Assembly: GCA_021777365.1 (NCBI GenBank)
Contig: JAJYDP010000162.1
Span: 1 to 8,999 of the forward strand
DNA: 8,999 nt
Reading direction: 5' to 3'
DNA from: Chloroflexota bacterium
GTDB lineage: Bacteria > Chloroflexota > Limnocylindria > Limnocylindrales > CSP1-4
Shown: in pieces, positions 6,536 to 8,999 of the stretch
Numbering within the stretch: position 1 is the stretch's first letter
How the letters are laid out: each line of letters starts with the position of its first letter
Notes under the pieces: model-generated
What the model was told of the DNA's origin: nothing
Database searches by the model: none
Seen by the model: the letters and a program-made list of their open reading frames with translations, nothing else
Program-made: the position numbers and the translations under genes

Positions 6536-7416
6536 ACGAGCTGCTCGTCGGCTCATCGATCCTGAGCGGCTTCGTGGGCGGTGTGCTGGCGCTCCTTGCG
6601 CCCTGCTGCGTGACCGTGCTCCTGCCCGCCTACTTCGCGGCCGCCTTTACGACCATCCGCGCCCTCGTGCGGATGACGTTCCTCTTCGCGGCCGGTATCG
6701 CCGTCGTGATCCTGCCCATCGCCCTCGGGCTGGCCGCCCTTGGCCAGCTGTTCACCAGTTACCATCCGCTGCTCTTCGGCGCGGGCGGGCTCTTCCTCAT
6801 CGCACTCGGCGTGTTGACCCTGCGCGGCCGCGGGATCGAGCTGCCGTTTGGTCGGGCGCCGACGTTCGCGGCCCACCAGGGCGCCTCGATCTTCGCCCTC
6901 GGGCTCTTCTCGGGCGCGGCGAGCTCCTGCTGCGCGCCCGTGCTCATCGGCGTGCTGACCCTGACGGCGCTGACGAACTCCTTCCCAGGAGCGCTCGCCG
7001 TCTCGCTCGCCTACGTTTTTGGCATGGTCTTCCCGCTCTTCCTGCTCGCCCTGGCCGGCGACCGTTTCGGCTGGGCCCGCAGCCGGCTCGTGCGCGGGAC
7101 GACGCTGCATCTGCGCATCGCCGGTCGTGAGCGGAGCATCCACAGCACGAACCTCGTTGGCGGGGTCTTATTCCTGGCCATGGGCGTGCTCGTGCTGGTC
7201 CTGGCGGCCACAGGAACGGAAGTCCTCACGCTCCCAGGCCAGACGCAGCTCAGCAGCCTCCTGCACCAGGCGAGCGACGCGTTCCTGGCCGCCGTCAGCG
7301 GTCCCGCGGCGATCGCGATCACCGCGCTCCTGGCCCTCTTCGCCGTGTATCTTTGGCGACACGCGAGCCGGCCCATCAGCCCGTCGGAGGATGTGCACCC
7401 CGATGAACCGGCGTGA
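6532..7416 (+). CDS. CcdA/DsbD-family transmembrane thiol-electron transporter
   Basis: CcdA-type proteins carry reducing equivalents from cytoplasmic thioredoxin across the membrane to extracytoplasmic thioredoxins such as CcmG. The 294-residue product has about seven hydrophobic segments. The two halves each carry the expected cysteine motif: LLAPCCVTVLLPAYF with cysteines 25 and 26, and GAASSCCAP with cysteines 133 and 134. Each motif has a vicinal cysteine pair where classical CcdA usually has one conserved cysteine per half. After about 177 there is a basic loop, a further membrane segment at 207-227, a polar loop and a last segment near 258-276. The tail SPSEDVHPDEPA is acidic. This C-terminal part makes it longer than the usual 220-240 residue CcdA. 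The GTG start overlaps the preceding gene (GTGA), and its end overlaps the next gene by 14 bases. Confidence 0.9.
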   Translation: MNELLVGSSILSGFVGGVLALLAPCCVTVLLPAYFAAAFTTIRALVRMTFLFAAGIAVVILPIALGLAALGQLFTSYHPLLFGAGGLFLIALGVLTLRGRGIELPFGRAPTFAAHQGASIFALGLFSGAASSCCAPVLIGVLTLTALTNSFPGALAVSLAYVFGMVFPLFLLALAGDRFGWARSRLVRGTTLHLRIAGRERSIHSTNLVGGVLFLAMGVLVLVLAATGTEVLTLPGQTQLSSLLHQASDAFLAAVSGPAAIAITALLALFAVYLWRHASRPISPSEDVHPDEPA

Positions 7417-8116
7417 GCGGCGTGCCCAGCGCGCGGGCGGTGCGGGCGCCGCGACCGCGAGCACGAGCGCGGGCGCGAGATCAACGTCGCGACGGGCGGC
7501 CGCGCCTCGGGGGCGAGGGCGGCTGGCGCTCATTGTCGGGGTCGTCGCGCTGGGGCTCCTCATCGTGGGAGTCGCGGCCGTCAACAGCCTCTCCGGCGCC
7601 GGCAGCGCGGCGATCGCCTATGCGGTCGGCCAGCCCGGTGTTGGGGCGAGGGCCCCCGAGTTCAGCCTGCCGAACGCCACCGGCGGGACCTTCCAACTGT
7701 CCGCGTACCGGGGCCAGAACGTCCTGCTCTACTTCCAGGAGGGCCTCGACTGCGCCCCATGCTGGCAGCAGATGGATGACCTGCAGGGCGATCTCGCGAA
7801 GTTCCGGGCGCTGGGCATCACCGAGATCGCGGCGATCTCGATCGACCCGCTCGACGCCCAACGCGCGCGCGCCGAGCGCGACGGAATCACGTTCGCGGCG
7901 CTATCCGATCCGAGCCTGACCGTCGCGAACGAGTACGGCACCCTTGGCTACGGGATGATGATGGGCAGCCGCCCGGGCCATACCTTCATCCTCGTCGGGC
8001 CCGACGGCACGATCCGCTGGCGCGCCGACTACGGCGGCGCGCCGAACTACACGATGTTCGTGCCTGACGATCAGCTCCTCGCCGCGCTGCGCAAGGCGCT
8101 CGCCACGGCCGGCTGA
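7403..8116 (+). CDS. Membrane-anchored TlpA/AhpC-type redoxin
   Basis: The 237-residue product starts with a basic, Ala-, Ser- and Arg-rich cytoplasmic tail (1-40), then one membrane anchor at about 41-61, then a redoxin domain from about 77 (VGQPGVGARAPEFSLPNATG). The active site is GLDCAPCWQQ with cysteines 117 and 120, where the tryptophan follows the CxxC rather than preceding it. SRPGHTFILVGPDG at 189-202 supplies the conserved proline (191) and strand of the fold, and DYGGAPNY follows. The layout points to an extracytoplasmic thiol reductase fed by the membrane protein upstream; a peroxiredoxin-like role is an alternative. The ATG at 7403 lies 12 bases after GGAGG (7386-7390), inside the end of the previous gene. 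An ATG at 7391 touches that site directly and is unlikely to be used. Confidence 0.88.
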   Translation: MNRRERRAQRAGGAGAATASTSAGARSTSRRAAAPRGRGRLALIVGVVALGLLIVGVAAVNSLSGAGSAAIAYAVGQPGVGARAPEFSLPNATGGTFQLSAYRGQNVLLYFQEGLDCAPCWQQMDDLQGDLAKFRALGITEIAAISIDPLDAQRARAERDGITFAALSDPSLTVANEYGTLGYGMMMGSRPGHTFILVGPDGTIRWRADYGGAPNYTMFVPDDQLLAALRKALATAG

Positions 8117-8183
8117 GTCGGCCGCCCGGATGGACCAGCCGGCGGGCGGCATCGGCTTGTCCCGGTGCCGCCGGAGCCACGTC
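8117..8183 (+). other. Short intergenic gap with a GC hairpin
   Basis: The 67-base gap between the redoxin and copper genes contains GCCGCCCG at 8121-8128 and its reverse complement CGGGCGGC at 8143-8150, a perfect 8-base stem with a 14-base loop. No T-run follows, so it is not a standard intrinsic terminator. It could trim or stabilise the transcript, or be chance in this base composition. GGAG at 8173-8176 is the ribosome binding site of the next gene, 7 bases before its ATG. Confidence 0.35.
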
Positions 8184-8999
8184 ATGCGGCGCCTGGCGAT
8201 CCGAACGGCGCTGGGGGCACTCCTGCTCTTCACAGGCGTCAGCGCCTTGGCCCCGACCCCGACGTATGCCCACGCCTTCCTCGTGGAGTCCGACCCGGCC
8301 GCCGGCTCTCGGCTGAGCAGCAGCCCAGCCCGACTGAGCCTGCGCTTCACGGAGCCGGTGGCCGCGGCCACGATCGCGCTCCGGACCAGCACCGGCGAAA
8401 CGGTGCCGACGGCCCCGCTCGAGCATGAGGAAGGCGGCCTCGTCGTCGTCACCACGCCCGAGAAGACCCTGGCTGACGGCGTCTACATCGTCTCGTATCA
8501 GGTGCTGTCCGCCGACGATGGCCACGCCACGGCCGGAGAGTACGCCTTCGCCGTCGGCGGATCCGGGGCCGTGGCAGCCGCCACGCAGGTCGAGGTCGGA
8601 CCGTCGCCGTTCCAGGTGGGGGCCCGCTGGCTGCTCCTGCTGGGCTTGCTCATCGGGTTCGGGGGGCTGCTCTCCGAGACCTTTATCTGGCGGCCCCTCG
8701 CGGCGAGCGCCGGCGCGTCTGTGCCGCTCCTGCCGATCGGCCGGCTCGTGCTCAGCGGTGTCCTGGGTGGCCTCGGATCGCTGGGTCTGCAGGTCGTCAC
8801 CAGCGCCAACCTGGGGCAGCTCGATCTCGTCGCCTTGAGCGGCACCCAGTCCTTTCGGTTGCTCGCGCTCGGGATCGCCTGGGCCCTCGTTGGCCTCCTC
8901 GTCGTGGCCCGTCCCCTCCTTCGACCGCTCGCCTTGCTCCTGCTTGGTCTCGCGCTGATACTCGTCGTGCTGGCGGGCCACGCCGGCGCCGGTCCGCCA
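8184..8999 (+). CDS. CopC-CopD fusion, copper-binding/copper-transport protein (partial, cut by right edge)
   Basis: The visible 272 residues join an extracytoplasmic CopC domain to a CopD-type membrane domain. A signal peptide ends at TYA (residue 29), leaving mature H30 in HAFLVESDPAAGSRL, the N-terminal histidine that ligands Cu(II) in CopC. The other ligands of that site appear as D112 and H114 in SADDGHATAGEYAFAV, with the two-residue spacing known from CopC (D83/H85 in one studied protein). Hydrophobic segments begin near 150 (ARWLLLLGLLIGFGGLL) and continue near 187-207, 220-239 and 243-265, matching the start of CopD. Copper uptake or delivery across the membrane is the expected role. 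The ATG at 8184 has GGAG 7 bases upstream. The C-terminal membrane part lies outside the window, so a YcnJ-like arrangement cannot be excluded. Confidence 0.92.
   Translation, partial: MRRLAIRTALGALLLFTGVSALAPTPTYAHAFLVESDPAAGSRLSSSPARLSLRFTEPVAAATIALRTSTGETVPTAPLEHEEGGLVVVTTPEKTLADGVYIVSYQVLSADDGHATAGEYAFAVGGSGAVAAATQVEVGPSPFQVGARWLLLLGLLIGFGGLLSETFIWRPLAASAGASVPLLPIGRLVLSGVLGGLGSLGLQVVTSANLGQLDLVALSGTQSFRLLALGIAWALVGLLVVARPLLRPLALLLLGLALILVVLAGHAGAGPP

Noticed and set aside
6017..6556. Upstream extension of ccmA in the same frame
   Set aside because: The frame stays open but the extra sequence is not ABC-like, would run antisense through the small CxxC gene, and the ATG at 6016 has a good ribosome binding site.
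6553..7143. Minus-strand open frame of 196 codons opposite the CcdA-like gene
   Set aside because: Gln-, Glu- and Arg-rich shadow with no recognisable fold; the plus strand has the membrane protein with conserved cysteine motifs.
7986..8981. Minus-strand open frame of 331 codons opposite the redoxin end and the CopC-CopD gene
   Set aside because: The product is low-complexity and charged. The opposite strand carries well-supported protein motifs.
1..8999. CRISPR array, tRNA, rRNA, insertion sequence or attachment site
   Set aside because: No regularly spaced repeats, no tRNA-like folds, no transposase motifs and no duplicated target sites were seen; coding genes fill almost the whole window.

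Overview
The window is very GC-rich (about 70% by eye), with tightly packed genes, frequent GTG starts and no RNA genes or mobile elements that I can see. It holds a complete or nearly complete cytochrome c maturation (System I, Ccm) operon on the minus strand. A divergent plus-strand operon of thiol-redox and copper-handling genes lies beside it. I suspect a high-GC Chloroflexota-like or Actinobacteria-like aerobe, based on base composition, GTG starts and the style of the CcdA-like and redoxin proteins. Protein motifs read by eye cannot settle the phylum.

Minus strand, read from 6016 down to 1: ccmA (haem-exporter ATPase), ccmB and ccmC (membrane subunits), ccmD (small adaptor), ccmE (haem chaperone with HxxxY), ccmF (haem lyase with WWD domain), ccmG (membrane-anchored thioredoxin with WCVPC), and ccmH with a CcmI-like TPR extension that runs off the left edge. 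This is the classical ccmABCDEFGH order. All seven junctions overlap by 1 to 8 bases, so the eight genes are probably one translationally coupled transcript.

6017-6238 is the only sizeable non-coding stretch (222 bases). It separates the two divergent operons. It contains a perfect 7+7 base inverted repeat, a 10-base direct repeat on either side of it, and a 10-base palindrome just before the plus-strand ribosome binding site. It probably holds both promoters and at least one operator.

Plus strand, 6239 to the right edge: a small leaderless CxxC thioredoxin-fold protein, a CcdA/DsbD-like membrane thiol transporter with two vicinal cysteine pairs, a membrane-anchored redoxin with an atypical DCAPC active site, and a CopC-CopD copper protein cut by the right edge. 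The first three make a plausible electron path from the cytoplasm, through the membrane, to an extracytoplasmic thioredoxin. That would supply the reductant CcmG and CcmH need to keep apocytochrome c thiols reduced. The CopC-CopD protein suggests the locus also serves copper delivery, possibly to a haem-copper oxidase, though no oxidase gene is in the window.
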